From positions 682,001 through 746,000 of the forward strand of contig JAQGDQ010000015.1 in the NCBI GenBank assembly GCA_030141605.1: a stretch of 64,000 bases of DNA, given 5' to 3'. Below are positions 37,101-52,100 of this stretch, piece by piece. Both the position numbers and the translations under genes were made by a program. Positions within the stretch are counted from its first letter, which is position 1; every line of letters begins with the position of its first letter. This DNA comes from Tubiluchus corallicola (taxonomy: Eukaryota > Priapulida > Priapulimorpha > Priapulimorphida > Tubiluchidae). The notes beneath the pieces are model-generated. The model was not told the DNA's origin. It worked only from the letters and a program-made list of their open reading frames with translations, and made no database searches.

Positions 37101-40100
37101 TGTGGTACATAAAATGTCTTAAATAAGTGCACAATTCTAGATTCAAAGAATTAAATGTGATTGTTTCAAACAAATATAGTAGATGTTAATACCAAATTTA
37201 ATCTTAATGTTTCTAATTTTTATCCATTCTAATCAAAAATAAATTTCTATTACTTATATTTCACATTCAAAGTGTAACCCAGAGTACTAAAATGGGGTTT
37301 CAGCATATATTTGAATTTGGGATTTGCAGCTGTAGTATTTAAATTCTAATTTTTTTAAATAAGATGTTTATTATTTGTAGATAGTTTTATTTGCAACCAC
37401 ATTTAAGGGCAAAAATCTTCTCAAGTGGCTTTCGCTCGCTATGCTTTGTCCTATTGACTATTGTGCATTGAGATTGCATTCTGCACAACAGATCTAAAAT
37501 GTCAAGTGCTTTAAACATTTTGCACGTGTTGTATAGCATGTTCGTAAATTAATTAATTACTGTAAATTATAAACAAGCATATTTTTCAAATTGCTGATTT
37601 CTTAGAAATATCTTCTGTTTGTTTATCAAACATTATGTACACTATGGGCTCAGTTTTATGAGTTCATCAAGGTGTTAATGCTTGTTTTGATCTGTAATCT
37701 ATTTCAGGAGATCATCAAAACAAGTGGATTAAAAACTGAGCAAAATATTTTTCACAGTGGGTGGTGCTGTATGTACACTGCTGCCATCTGTTGGAAATGC
37801 AGATTATTCTATAAGAGCTTGTTTTGTTGTTTCAGTTGATGGGAGTGTTAGAAGAATTTCATAAACAGGCAATCCTTGTTAGTATAGATTCTCTATATCG
37901 GAGGAACAATGTCGTGGTGTGTAGAAGTTTATTGATTTTCCTGCTGTGCGTACTGTATAGTGCATAACACAAATTGTTTATTTAATTTAATGTCTTATTT
38001 AATTTTTATCCTCTCTTACATTATTATTGGGCCATTTCTTTAACTAACATTTGTAAAATGAGGATGCATTATGAGTTTGGTGGCATAGTTAAGTGGCATC
38101 ATTCCAAGTCATTGGTACAGCTTTGTAACAGCATTGCCATGTTTTTATCATCATTATCAAATTTATCATGATCATCATTATTGTCATTTAAAGGGTATTA
38201 TCCACATATCTTCGTATTTTGACTGAGAATGATTGCATAATGGATCTTTTATCGCTGTGTTCCAGTTTACCAATCCCTATGATAATGTTGTCGTTAACGG
38301 GAACAAGGTCAATGGTCATCAGTTCCAGGAACACAGTTTGCTGAGTGTGGAAAATTGTGATAAGTGTTGTTTGCCATTTCTTGGTACCGAAAAACAAGGA
38401 GTTGTATGCCGAGGTTGGTAGAAATTAGTTTTGCTTCAGAACCCCAGTAAACATAATTATTGTGCATCATGTACGATGTGTAGAAGCCAGCCTTGCATCA
38501 TAAATAAATAGCAAAGCAGTTCTACTAATTTGTTTTTCTGCCGAGGTTATTATCCAGTTCAGTCTTGCGAAGTTGAGAACTGGGTGTTTTCATGCCCCAA
38601 AATTATCCACAGAAAAGTCTGATTAAGGTAACGTGCCTAACAACAGAAGATTTGAAAGACAAGTTTACATTTTGTTAGCCATTGACATTTTATTTCTCAT
38701 TAGGAAGCAAAGTTTTGCCAAGTCCACTATAATAATACAGTGTGTCGTATTTATGATCAAATCTGATGCTGACGTACAGGAAATTTATCTGTCTGTTATG
38801 TTTTTGTGTGTTTCAAGTGTCATTTATTAAGGCACTGGTAGCACTTGAATTACTTTCAAAAAAAATATGGTGTAGTTTTACAGTCCTTTTCATCATGATT
38901 TGGGCCCAGAATTATTTTGTGGGTAGTTTTTAATGAAGTGGTGCTAGAATGTGTAAAAAACAGTTAATTCGCATTTTGTTAAATTTTAACTTGTCCTCAC
39001 TTCATTTTTGCCAATGTTCACCAACTTTTTTAGCTGACTAATCTAACATTTTTGCAGTTTGTGGTCTTCAGTGCCACAGGTCTTGTGCCAAGACTGGATT
39101 GAGTGCTTGCGAGGCATCAACAGAACGAAAAAAGGACCGCCTTGGCCAAGGTACTGTTGCGGCAGTATTGTTTCTCTTACTGTCTTCCATTCTTCTTTAT
39201 CTCAATTTACATTTAAAGCCGAAAATAATGATTATTAAATTACTTTATTTTGTAGGCAGGCCTCCGTAAATTCAAACAAAACTAAATAGTAACCAAGCGT
39301 CATTCCAAATGGCAAATCTGTTAATACATCTTAAAGAGTATAGTAAAAACTGCATTGCTCTAAGTAATAGCTATTGTACTACTTATCAGAGTAACAGGCT
39401 TTAATAAAGGAAATTTCATTCACGCTGAGATTGCCGACATTTTCATTATATCTGCAAAAATTGCTGTTGTTTATGATATCTCATGTGCAGAGTGCAAGAA
39501 TTGCAGCTGCTTTTATATCTATGACTGACTGCAGAATAATGGACCATATTTCACTTAGGATTTCAATTCATGGGTCTTCTTCCATTTAACATGTCAGTAG
39601 AAAGCACTCTTATTTTGTGAGTGTATTATCATTAATTTTTCATATTTTCCTTTGTTTCTTTCCTGTTTTGTGTACTGTAACTGCAGGAAATGCCTTAGAT
39701 TAGAGTTTGTTTTCTCTGTTTGTATATTGAATAAAGGTTGTTCGTGTATTGTGTGAAAAACACTAGAACTATGTCCAACTTGTGTCATCTCATAATGCTG
39801 TTTTTCACTTTCATTATTTGACCGCCGTATATTTTTATCTATGACTGTTTCTAGTTTTTGGCGTTGAACTGGGAAAACTATTTAATGACAAGGAGGAACG
39901 GTGTCCATTGATTCTGCAACGCTGCATAGACGAGATTGAAAGCAGAGGCAAAAAGGAAGGTGAGTTTGTTTAACTTTTCTTGTATTTTTTGCATCTGCCT
40001 AACTGTGCAACTAAAAATTTTTTCATAGTTCCATCAAGATTTATACTTATTTGTTATCTGGAGCTTAGGTTTTTTTTGCAGGCAAAATACATTTCTGTAA

Positions 40101-43100
40101 ATATTTAATTTTATTCATGACAGATGCATTGAATCTTCCATTATACATGTTGAGAAATATATATATGTGCATTTTACTTTACAAAGTCCCAACTGTTATG
40201 GGAAACACTCAGGCAGGGCAAATGAGCTGTTTTATGCATAGACTTTTACACTGTGTAAAATAAAAATAAAGTGTAGTTGCATTTCTGAAATGTAAACTTT
40301 GACATGTACTAGATTTGGTTACTCCTCATTTTTAGTTAGCTGGTTTTTTCTGAGTAGTAAAGTTAATTGAAACATTTTGTTTCCCGTCACTAGATGGCGA
40401 AATGGTACTGCAAGCTTGGTTTAACATTTATATTGGGGTGTTGTTACATCGCATACAGGTTGCGCAATCAGAAGCCTGCTATTTGATTCTTTGTTCTTGC
40501 GATTCATGACAAAACGAGTCTTTGCTATTGAAATTATGATAGAAATCTACCATACTTAACTATTTATTAAACTGTAAAGTAACTGTCTCCATTTTTTGTA
40601 TTTTGAATAAAATCCGTTCTTGTATGCTTTCATCTGTAACTATTTCTAGTTTTTGGCATGGAACTGGGTAAACTATTTAATGACAAGGAATTTGCTGATT
40701 ATAATAGTTACAGTTCTGAATAAACTTGAGAACCACATATGCAATGTAGTTGTTGTGCAGCCATGTCCCAAACAGTCAAAACAATGAATTTTTGTTGTGC
40801 CCATATATCAAACAGTCTAAACAATTAACAATGAATTTTTGTTGTGCCCATATATCAAACAGTCTAAACAATTAACAATGAATTTTTATATTGTTCCCAT
40901 ATGTCAGACAGTCTAAACAATTTAACTAAGTGCGAATGACAGAACATTAATGGCAAATATATTTTCACTATAATTTTTAGTCAGTTCTGGGCAGAATTGA
41001 CCAGTTGTTAGAATAGGGTTCCACGTCCTGTCCGGTGTTTACAATTAGTCTTTCTCTCATAGTTCTTCAATGAACGATCAGGTCTGCCCAAAACTCAGAT
41101 GAATGTCTCTAAGACATGCCACAGCACCTCATGCAATAAAATCCATGATTTTAAGCATCCATTTTTAATTTTTATTTAATTACTTTATTCATAAATTCAT
41201 TTTCAAAAATCTATAGTTCTGAAGCTAGCTCTCATAGCTAGTGTTTCCAAATTAATTGTACAGAATCTAGAAATGTATACCTGTCAATTGTCTGAGCGAA
41301 TTTTGTATTAATAATTGAAAGTGAAAGTGCTTATAACACATACAAAGGACTATTATGAAACATTTAATTATTTTCTATGGCTTAAACTACGGTACAAACT
41401 TGTTCAGTAATTATATTAGTAACAAAATTTGTGTTTCTTGTTATTCATGAGACATGTGAACAATGCCTGTTGCAGTTTACATTTCATCACTGACCTTATA
41501 GTTATGCATTTCCTAGAAAATAGGGTAAAAAGTTTTGAGAAAATAAACTCAATTTTTTTTATAATAGTTAACTACTGTAGCATTTATTATTAGTTAACTT
41601 AGCTTGGTTAGCTTGTTGTTACTACTTCACAGAATTAAAATCTACCCTTAGTGTCTAATTTAAATTTTTGTTTGTTGCTTTGTTTTGGTGTTATGGTGTT
41701 TTTCTGCATTTAAGATGGTGCAAAGTCCGTGAGGTTACTGCTTGATCGGCTTTTTTTTTGATATGTAAAGTTTTTGAAACTGCTATAATTTGCAAATATT
41801 GATGATAAATCATTGTTGTAGTCGGCTTTTCCTGAATAATCAGCAATCCTGTTTTAGTGATAAATGTGCCACCAAAACTTAAGCATTCCAGATATTTATA
41901 TTAATACTGAAAGTGCTGGGATATTGTATAAAACAAGTAAGGACCCTGATAATTCTTGTGACAAATCCGCTGTTCCAGATACATGATAAAATGCTTTTTC
42001 AATGAAAAGGTCACTGAGTCTTTTGGTCTATGCATTTAGCGATCGCATACGCCTTATGGTCGCCATGACAACAGGAAGCCGAGGAAGATGCAGTTTTGTT
42101 CCGTTTTTAGAGCTTATCATTAGCGCAAATGTCATGAATAGCTTTACCCGAATTCTCAACTGAATAAATGGATAGATAGTCTGTGAAAATCTGTCACATC
42201 AATGTTTTTAAAGGTATATTTATTACTTAGAATAGCTAGTCCCAGACATGTGCACAATGGCATTTGCCTGGCTATCTGCAATTGTAGTTTTCAACTATGC
42301 GAAGCCATTGGCTTGAAATGGCATAATCAAACCAGGCACACTGATTTTGAAATTAATAAGCCATACAAATGACATCAGACATTTTATTGCGGGATGAAAA
42401 GTGAGTGGGGAGTTGATTTCAAAGAATAATAGAGACTAAAAGTGGCTTGAAACTGAACACTGATGTCTGAACAGTGCAAGACTTAGCTAAGTTTAATAGT
42501 ATCAGAGCGGTACAAGAGATTAGGTGTTGATGTCACGAATTGTTACAGCTTGTTCCCCCAACACATTAGCAGTAAATACACCTTGCTAAATGATGACTTA
42601 GGATCGAATCCAATTTTTCCTTTCAGACGACAATATCAACAACAGTGACGACAACGACATTGGTGGTGGTGGTGTCGTGATGGTACTGATGGTGGTGCTT
42701 GTGTTAGTGAACGGTGTTAAACAGAGTTGTGATTATTAAATTAGTATTGCCAGTTCTAATATTTCCATTTTCAAACACATTTTGTTTATTATTTTTTCAC
42801 TTATGGAGTGGCACTGGGTCAACAGCAAAGACCAGGCAAGATACAAAAAATTTGCACCATTCTACATGAAACAATGCATTACAAAATATGATTTTATAAC
42901 AAAAGAACAGTACTTGTTGATTTATTTACTTACAGTACAGTCTGCCTGTATTGTTGATGAATTTTTGAATTAATTTTTAAAAAAAACATTGAGCAAGATT
43001 AATGTTTTTTGCCAAGCTAAAAAAGTGGGAAAATTACCTAGCCCTGCCATTTAGCATTTACTCATTCAGTTTTTCAGTTGTAATTGGCTTCCCATACAAC

Positions 43101-46100
43101 AGGATTAGACGGCTGTTAAATTCATTTGATGCTTAGTTTACTTCAATAACAAATCTGTTACATAGTCCATCTGAAATTAATGGAAGCGAGTAAATTTGAT
43201 AGAATTTGGAATTGCGGGTGTGGTATATTAATGAACGGATTGGACTTGTGCTTGCGTTACCTGCGTGACAGATGGCACAGGTGTGCTGATGTACAGCCTC
43301 GGTGTAATTAATATTTAACATATGCACGCTGATGCTGCAGATGCCCGAACTATATTTATCCCTGGACGATGTCTGTTTCTAGGCAAGAAGGAATCCCTCT
43401 GCGGCCCGGAAAGTTATTAATGTCTGCCGCTAAATTATCTCGTTGCTCTAGTTGATGCATTTTAGGAACTCATCTAAGCATGAAGCTCAGGGACCAAGCT
43501 TTTTCAATAAGCAACTTCTTATAAATTGATAGTGCATGCGTGTACGACATTCTCATCTATGTCCGAACATTTTGAGCGATTGGTTATATCGCCATGATGA
43601 GCAAACGAAAAAGCATGTACATATGAATAAAAGAGTGAATAAATGACGAGTGAAGAAACGAATAAATGACTAATAAATAAATAAATTGACTAAACTATAG
43701 GTATACGCATCGCTGTGAACAAGCAATTAGGGAATGACAATATAACTTTTGCCTGCTTCCAAAAAGCTTCAAGTAACTTGATTACTATGTACGTTTTGCT
43801 TGTGGTGACTGGTATTTTGATCATTGTAATATAGGAAGCTATTTTTAATAGTTGTCATTCAGGTGTAACCTATTGCTTATATCATTGATACTTATGTGAC
43901 AGTATGTTAAGTTGTTTGTGTTCAAACTACCATTTTTACCTATTGTAACAGCGGTGATGATGATGATGATGGTGGTGGTGGTGATGGTGATGGTGATGAT
44001 GATGATGATGATGATGACGACGACGATGATGACGGCAATGATAACGATGATGACAAAAATGACAAAGGTGACTGTAATGATGATGGTAATGTTGACATGA
44101 AGAGGAGACGAATGAGGATGATGCTGGTGATAGTGATCTTGGTGTGGAAGCCTTAATTACAGCAATGACCACAGGGACATTGACAGTGTGGCCAACCACT
44201 TAGGATAATTTGGTAAGACGGCTTCCTGTTTTTCTCCTTATGTTTCAAGGAAATGAGCTAGAATAAGGAAATGGGAGACATGTGATTGTACTTCCTGCCC
44301 TTTCAAGTCATACTATTTCATCCTTATTTTGAGTTAAATTACTATATTAGTTTTTAAATAAACATTTTTGTGTAAAAACTTTTGCATAGATCTACTTGTG
44401 ATTTATATCAAGGTGCCATATTAGAGCAAAGAGGTACATTATTAACACGCTATTTATATCAGGTAAGTGTGGGTGTAGTGCTAAAAGTACTTCTAAATCC
44501 TGCAGACAAAATTCATTTCATGGTAAGAAGTATAAGGGGAACTTTACAATTCATGCCATATTAAAATTGAACCAATGCTTTGAAAATTCTAGTAATTCTT
44601 GAAAAGTGAATTCTTATTTAGTATTATTTGGTGCATTATAATAGCTCTTAAATAGTGTAATTAATTTTGATTAGCTTGCTAAAGGAAATTAAAAGGTTTT
44701 GCTTTCTTGTTTTTTAAGTAGGCCATTATTCGGTAACTTCAGTTTGTCTTCTTCTTGAACACAATGGCGTTTTTGAATGACTTTATTTCAACCCCTTCAG
44801 AATTGTGAAATTTGGGCTATTAGTAGTGTGTGTTTGCAAATATCTCTTATATTAATATTCTTGGTATATTTATATATATATACTGGCAATACATGATATA
44901 TATATAAGATTCGAGGCTACAGCCCGGACGAGGCCACAATTTGCGGCGATCTATATATCAAACGAATTGTAAAATTAATTACACATGAATTTTTGAGCAC
45001 ACTTTGAAGGAAAAGAGCAGGTTTTTAAATTTTCTACATTTAAAAACTCCCAACAAATTTGGTGTGCATTTCACTAAGGAGATCAACCAATTAATTATAT
45101 TTGTTTGGCTGTTGAAATATTAATTATAACTACTATAAATTTAGCTACTTAAATTTTAACCTGTACTGTTTAAGTATCAGTGTTTCACAATCATGTTCCT
45201 TGATCACAAGAGATTATTCCCATGAAGAGTGGAAAGTTACCCCATCATGTGATACGCCTGCATAATTCCTTGACAAACATGAATTTCATTATCAGTTTCT
45301 TATCGATAACCGTTTATGTGTTTATAAATAAACGATATCTGTTTTGGATGTTTGCCTATTTCAAGTCTTGTGATAGACCCGTGCATACATAATTGGAGAA
45401 TACACGTGGTTGTGGATAACGGCCAGGCATATATTATAGGCCTTACTGAGTTAACCAGCAATTACATGTAATGCTACTTTTAAAAAATATTTTGTTCATA
45501 TGAATGTGCGACTCGTTTGATACTCAATTTACAGATCGATATTCGGTAAGTGAATTTTTTTCGTGCATAAGATTTGTTACCCGTTAACATGGTTTCCTCT
45601 ACCTAGCTAGTGTTACATTTAAAACATTGAAAATTCCTGACTGTAGTCCTCGCGTGGCTCGGTAGCACATGAATAATTGCTAGGTAGCTTTAGTACCTGT
45701 TGAATGAGCATTGTTCTCGTTACCTTTTTATTGTTGAACTAGATTTAAAATTTGACATTAATAAGTTGCCTAATGCGTCAAGTTTAGCAGTTTGCATTTA
45801 AATTTTTTTTATTGAGAATATTAGTTGCCCTTTTTAGTTCTCATTTTGTATTTGTGATTATAGAAATAGCAACTTATCTAGACAGGAATTTTCTTGATGC
45901 ATTATCGTAGCGGTAGACATGTGATGCATACGCCTGTCATTTTATGTTACCTTGCAGTGTTTGCCCATGTTAAAGTTTGCCTTACACTGCATTCGTACCA
46001 GATAATCTTGCTGGGTTAATGTGCTCATTTTCTACTTCAGGCCAAAGCAATTCCGTTATCAAGGGTGTGGGTGATGGGAACATTTGCAGTTGTTGCCTGT

Positions 46101-49100
46101 CCTTAGTTGCTCAACCGCTTGATATTAGATTCTTGTCTAGCTATGAGGACCCCCTGAATAATGAGACTATTTATTCGCAGTTTTGACAGGTACAAATCAT
46201 GCAGCGTAGCCTCACGTGATGTCTTTGTCACAAACATAACTATTAACTTTAATGATACATCCAATACTGTTGTACCAGGCTTCGTTACTCGATATTTGCA
46301 GGCGCAGGTGATTAGATTATCTACTTGACCTAGTTCTAAGCAAATCCGCTCTTCCGTATCTTAATTAGCTCGGCTGCCTGTGGATTGCGAAAAAAACAAT
46401 CTCCTTGCGGAAGACAATGCGCCGCCTTACTCTGGACGGTTGATGAGATTTTGTACGTCATCACTGAAGCCAGTTTGTATTGATCAACGCGATGACCTAA
46501 AATGAAGCCAGTTACACAAAGACTTTTGCAGCAAATCCCTATTACGGCAAAGGAAATGGCAGAAATTGATTATACGCTTGGTCTTGTTAACGTTACTTCT
46601 CTCTAGCGTATGTTGTTGACCCAGTTTTTGCGGGAAAGTAATGAGATTTGGGTTTTATGGTTGTGGCTTCTCCCTGTTCTTTGTATGGCGATTAATATGG
46701 GTTTTTTTACCGTGACTGGTCTTTTGGACACCAATAAGTCAACATCGACGCAGTGAAATTTTTTTTCACCCGAAGACAAAATACATTTACCTAATAATAA
46801 TATCAATACAAACACTTACGCTGCGTGAGGCGAGTGTAGAACGTTACCAATAATAATACGGGCAAAAGCTCACTATTCAAAAAGTAATTATCCTAGGTAA
46901 AGAAACAATTGAAAAATTGTCCCCTCATCTGAGTGGTTGTTGAGGGATTTTTATTGGAATCAGTTTGGGAGTCCTTGCTCAGAAACAGTTCTGTGCTAAT
47001 ATTCTGTTGTCCCTGAATTTATATGTCAGACTTTTAAAATGAGTTTTAACGTATGCACATAACTCGACGTCTCACCAGGGTTGACTTGAAACAACATCAG
47101 TATTTGTGAGTCTAGCTGCTAGCAATCATTTGAGCACTCTTAAGGTCACTGTTTTGTTATATAGTTTGCATACATTCCTGTTAGTAACTGATTTTGTGAA
47201 TACATGAGTGGTTCAATTAAATAATTAGTAGCAAAATAAACTAAATGTTCAGAAAACACGACAAAAAATACTGATAAGAAAACAAAAACAGGTATTGTTT
47301 GGATACAAAGAAGCAATGCAATTGATTTAAAATTGAGTTAAAACGACTGACATTTCTTTCAATTGATTCTTCGATAAAAGATTAAAATTTCTATATTCTG
47401 TACAGCAGTTACTTATATGTTCTTTCGCAAAATTTATTCTGGCTAGCCACATCCTTTTGCAATCTTAAAAGTTAATACAGAAAATTTCTAAACACTTCTT
47501 GTCAGATTTGGTGCTCACTTTCAGTAACAATCTTGTACAAGTTGAAAACTTGCTATCATTACTAAGCTCCAAAAAATTAAGCAAAGTGCAACATGTAAGA
47601 TTTGTTTACTCATATTACATCCTTTGTTAGATTACCTCCTATTACCTTACGTTGGTTAATACAAATCATAATTTACATTAACAAGTTATACAAATGGCGA
47701 GATATTTTTACATATACGTTTATTCCTGTTTTTTAACTAGGCGTCATCGGTGGTTGTTTAGATTTGCTGAGACAGTGGTAACTGAGAAGCAAGAGAAACA
47801 CTTTGTCACTTTTCAGTATAGTCTCGCTTACAAAGAACGAGCCTGGTTACAACCTCGCGTAGGACTCGGAAACAAGCCACCCATGTACCCAATATTTTTA
47901 CTTTTTACTTTGATATAGTGGAGGGCGATTTCGGAAGTTCGCACAAGAGGGAGTGAAATGTTTTCGACCAATGCTTTCACATTGTGTGATATCTGGCATT
48001 ATAAAATAAATAAATAATGGGTTCATTAGAAAGTCACACCATAACGGTAAAACTGAATACAAGATGTGAATACAATAAAAATAGAAAAAGAGTCAAATAG
48101 CACATAAGAGGCATTGATAAAAATTTGCAGAAATAACATCACAGAGTCAGTAATTTAAAACCAATTGAGACAAATCTTTTATTATAATTTAGAAAGAAGT
48201 TCCTGATTACTATTTATAGTTCTAATTACAGGAGACATTGTCGAACGTTTGTAACTTTCTGTTCGCATTTTAGACATGACTAATTTACTGGAATTTTGAG
48301 TAATACGATGGCTTACCATAAGACTGTTGATGCTTTAGCATCCTACGTAAACACAACTCCTGGCGTTACAGTTATTATCATCATTGTAATTGCCATAATC
48401 ATCATACTCGCTCTTTAATTTGCAATCATCATCATCGTCATCATAACCATTTTCTCCTGCCTCTTGTTGTCGTTGAATATACGTGGTGCATACTCTGTTC
48501 ATTAATTCTGAAGATAATGTTAGTTTCTCATATGATATTTTTCATTTTGGCCTGTAACATTTCCAATCAGCTAATTTTAAGCTCTACTAATTTTTCATCA
48601 TCATTGTCACTTGTAGTTTAAAACGGTCGTTGAACGGCAAAAAGAAATCACTTGGAGTTCATTGAATTTTCCCCAACCGCTTTGAGCAGTTATTAAATAT
48701 TGATGTTTCGTTTGGATTCGTGTGTTTGGTGTACCATGTCGAGACATTCCGTCACGTGGCATGTTAGTTTCTTGCTGCTGGCTTCGCTGCTTGCGTCAAT
48801 TTTTTCAAGGTATAATTCTTCCCGTTTCTGTAATAAATACCTTACCTTGTGGTTTTTGTGACGCATACATTGCAGATGTTATTCTAACCGGCTATTGTTG
48901 TTATATTGTCTTTCAACTTTTACTTCAGATAATTTCCATAATAAAATATTGATTTGTAACATTTTGTCACAGTCTGACACTTCTTTCTTCCTATTATGGT
49001 AACTAGTTAAATAAGAAAACCTTACAAACTCATTGCTTCGCTGAAACGGTTTTTGATTATTTGTAACCACGAATGCTCTAAGGGAGACTTTTTTGTGGTC

Positions 49101-52100
49101 AACCTCGATGACAAAAACTGCAGTCGTATCGATGTCGATGAAGAGCAGCAATGTTAACCTGATTATGATGTTCAAGAAGAAGACAGTGGCAAGTGATAAG
49201 TGTGGTTGATGGAGATGACGAAGATGATAATGATGATGGTGGCGATGAAGATGATGATGATGATGGTGATGATGATGATGATGACGACGACAATGATGAT
49301 GATGCATGATAACAATGATGAAGATAAGTTGACAATAACGAGAACACGAAAACAACAGTGACAACAAAATACTAACGACAAAATCTGACGTTAACGGTGA
49401 TGATGACCGTGATGACAAATGATAACAACGACAGCGCCGACAGCAGGTAGTAGTGGAAAACATCTTGAGTGGGCTGGCTTTGTGGGGGTGTTGGCCGTGC
49501 ATTGATAAAAAGTAAACTTCATAGGCTGACAATGTAAGGTTGTAAATGTTCCATGTTCGCTGGCATCAGTCGTTTAGTTGCTTAATCTCTCTACTTCAAG
49601 TCACCATCACTTCACCACAAAGGCTTTTACTTAATGGGAAGCCAGCAAAAGTTGATGACACCTAAAAGCGTCTATATATTGCTGCTAATGTAACTTGGCC
49701 TTGCAATGCATAGTGTCTGGCGTACATTCTAAACTCTGATGACGTTTTATTAAACTTCTCAGGAGTAATGAACCGTGTCGTTCAACTCAAATGTATCTTT
49801 TCTGTAATAATTATAGAAGTTTTCGTTTAGCGGGACGTTGAACCTGCTAATAGGCCTATAGGTTGTTTGTGAAGCCACTTAAATTGTGATAATTATCACG
49901 CGTGTTGGCTTCTGTTTTTGTCATTCAGGAAGGTGAGTTGTCAAAAATGCCTGTTGTTTGTTGAGTTGAATATTAATTTTGTTTGTTGCTTATGGAAAAC
50001 TATGATCACATGGAGGGAGTTGTTTTACATACGTGGTGGTTTTGAAACGCTAGTAAGCAATAACATTATGTTGTATAATAAAAGTATAAATACCTGATTT
50101 GAACTCGATGCTATATGATATTCGCATGCTTATTAATATTTATTTTCTGGCTCATTTTTGCAGATTTTTAGCCTGTGTCCATGGAAATTGATAGGAAGTA
50201 AAATAACCAGAAAAGTACAAGATTATTTTCTGTAATTTGGTAATAATGAGAATATAATAAAAACGTATGATAAGCATCAATGAGTAGCTTTTCAGAAGAC
50301 ATTTGAGTAGCGCAAAATGTATCGTGTTTTTCCAGTGGAAAGAGATAATTCGTTAAAGTTAAATATTTTAAATATAGTTAATTTTGTTAATATAATTTAG
50401 TGAAGTAAACTGTTAAATATCAACGAATTGCCTACATAGCATAGTCATTTACTTTTTTCTACAGAAATAAAACTAAAGGCTAATACAAACAAGTTGACAT
50501 AATTAGTAATGTTGATTTAACAAAAAGTAGTGATATTAGATTTTTGGATACCAAACTTAATTGACTGTATATGGGGACAAGTCTGTGGAAGACCCAGAAA
50601 CCTAATGCTTTAAAGGCTGAAAGGTCAAGGTCACAGGGTTCAAAAGTGTCAAAAACGCATAGTAAAACAAAAACGGATCGAGCTATATAGTTGCCAGTCT
50701 TCTCAGTTGGCACCTGGATCAGATTTGTAAAATCTGGAAACCCATTTCCTGTGTTTAAAGAATCGTATAGCGTAATGCTGCAAGGTTCAAATGTAAAAAA
50801 ATCTATCTGCAAAACAACGTCAAAGCAGATGAAGATATAATTGCTAAACTTGGCACAAGGAAACCCATTGCTTTGGGTTCAAAAGGTTAAAGGTCGTGGT
50901 CTCAAGATGAAAATGTAGTAAATGAATTTTTTGCTTACAGTGACTTCGTTTGATGTTCATCGGTTTTGCAAAATGTGCATGGATAATTGCTGAAAAGCTT
51001 TAAACTGATACGTGCACGTTACGATGCTTCAACATTTATAGACTAACTTGATCTCCTGTTTTAATTTTAAATTTTTTGTTTGATTCAATTTTACGTGGAA
51101 ATATTTTTGCGTAAATGCTGTGAAGACTCTGAACTGGGACGCGGGTGTATACACACGCACGCACGCACACACACACACCACATACACTACACACACCACA
51201 CACATGCATGCACGCGCGCACACACACACACCACATACACTACACACACCACACACACCTCACACACACACATAGACGTAAAGGGAAAAAGTTGCACCAG
51301 AGCTACATGTACGTAAAATGTCAAATATCAGCATCCATAACGTTTTAAAACGTCATCGCGTGTCTTGAGAATTCATCTGTAGTAAGATTGAGCTGAGTTT
51401 CAGTCTCAGAATAGTGCGGTCAATGTCCTAAACTATTTAGATTTTGTTGTCAAAGTCTCACATTGTCGTATTGATCCTATTTCCTCTTGATAGGTCACAG
51501 ACATATTGCGTGAGAGTGACGGAAATGGGACTATTAATGGTTGCTTGTTGGTATCATGTTTTAACTATTGATAACTTGGATTTGAAACCAACAACATTGA
51601 TAGTGTGATTATCACTAGCTTACGCAGCTCATTGTAAATGAAGGAAGCATTTAAATCAATTCTAGCTGCTGTCCAGCCAACACGAATCTAACATTAACAA
51701 GTTTTATTTTCCTCGAATTAGAATAACTATTAATTACTTTATTAGACGATTTTCATAGTTCCGAGACACGTGACTAACATGCAGCAGACGGTTATGAATA
51801 GTGGTAGAAAGTTGAATTTCATTCTTTTATTCTTTGTACGATTTGGCCTTAGATAAATAGATCTGCGATGACAGGTGTATCTTAACTTTTAATAAATTTG
51901 TTTTGATTTGTAGCATAATTGATTGGGAACGATCTGCGCTATTAATAATATTGAAAACCATTGTGAAATTTGAAAAAACATTACAAAAGTGTTGGTGTTT
52001 TTACTCCCATAAAATTAAAAGCCGAAACACTACGTGGACGTACGTGCAAGTTTGGCGATCTGGGTTTGACATGCAGAAGCAGCGGTTGCTGTGTACTTCT

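Noticed and set aside
43912-44199. Poly-Met and poly-His ORFs
   Set aside because: GAT microsatellite read in different frames.
48879-49532. 217-codon minus-strand ORF with His and Ser runs
   Set aside because: Its body is the GAT microsatellite complement, there is no recognisable domain, and it lies in the 12.3-kb intron.
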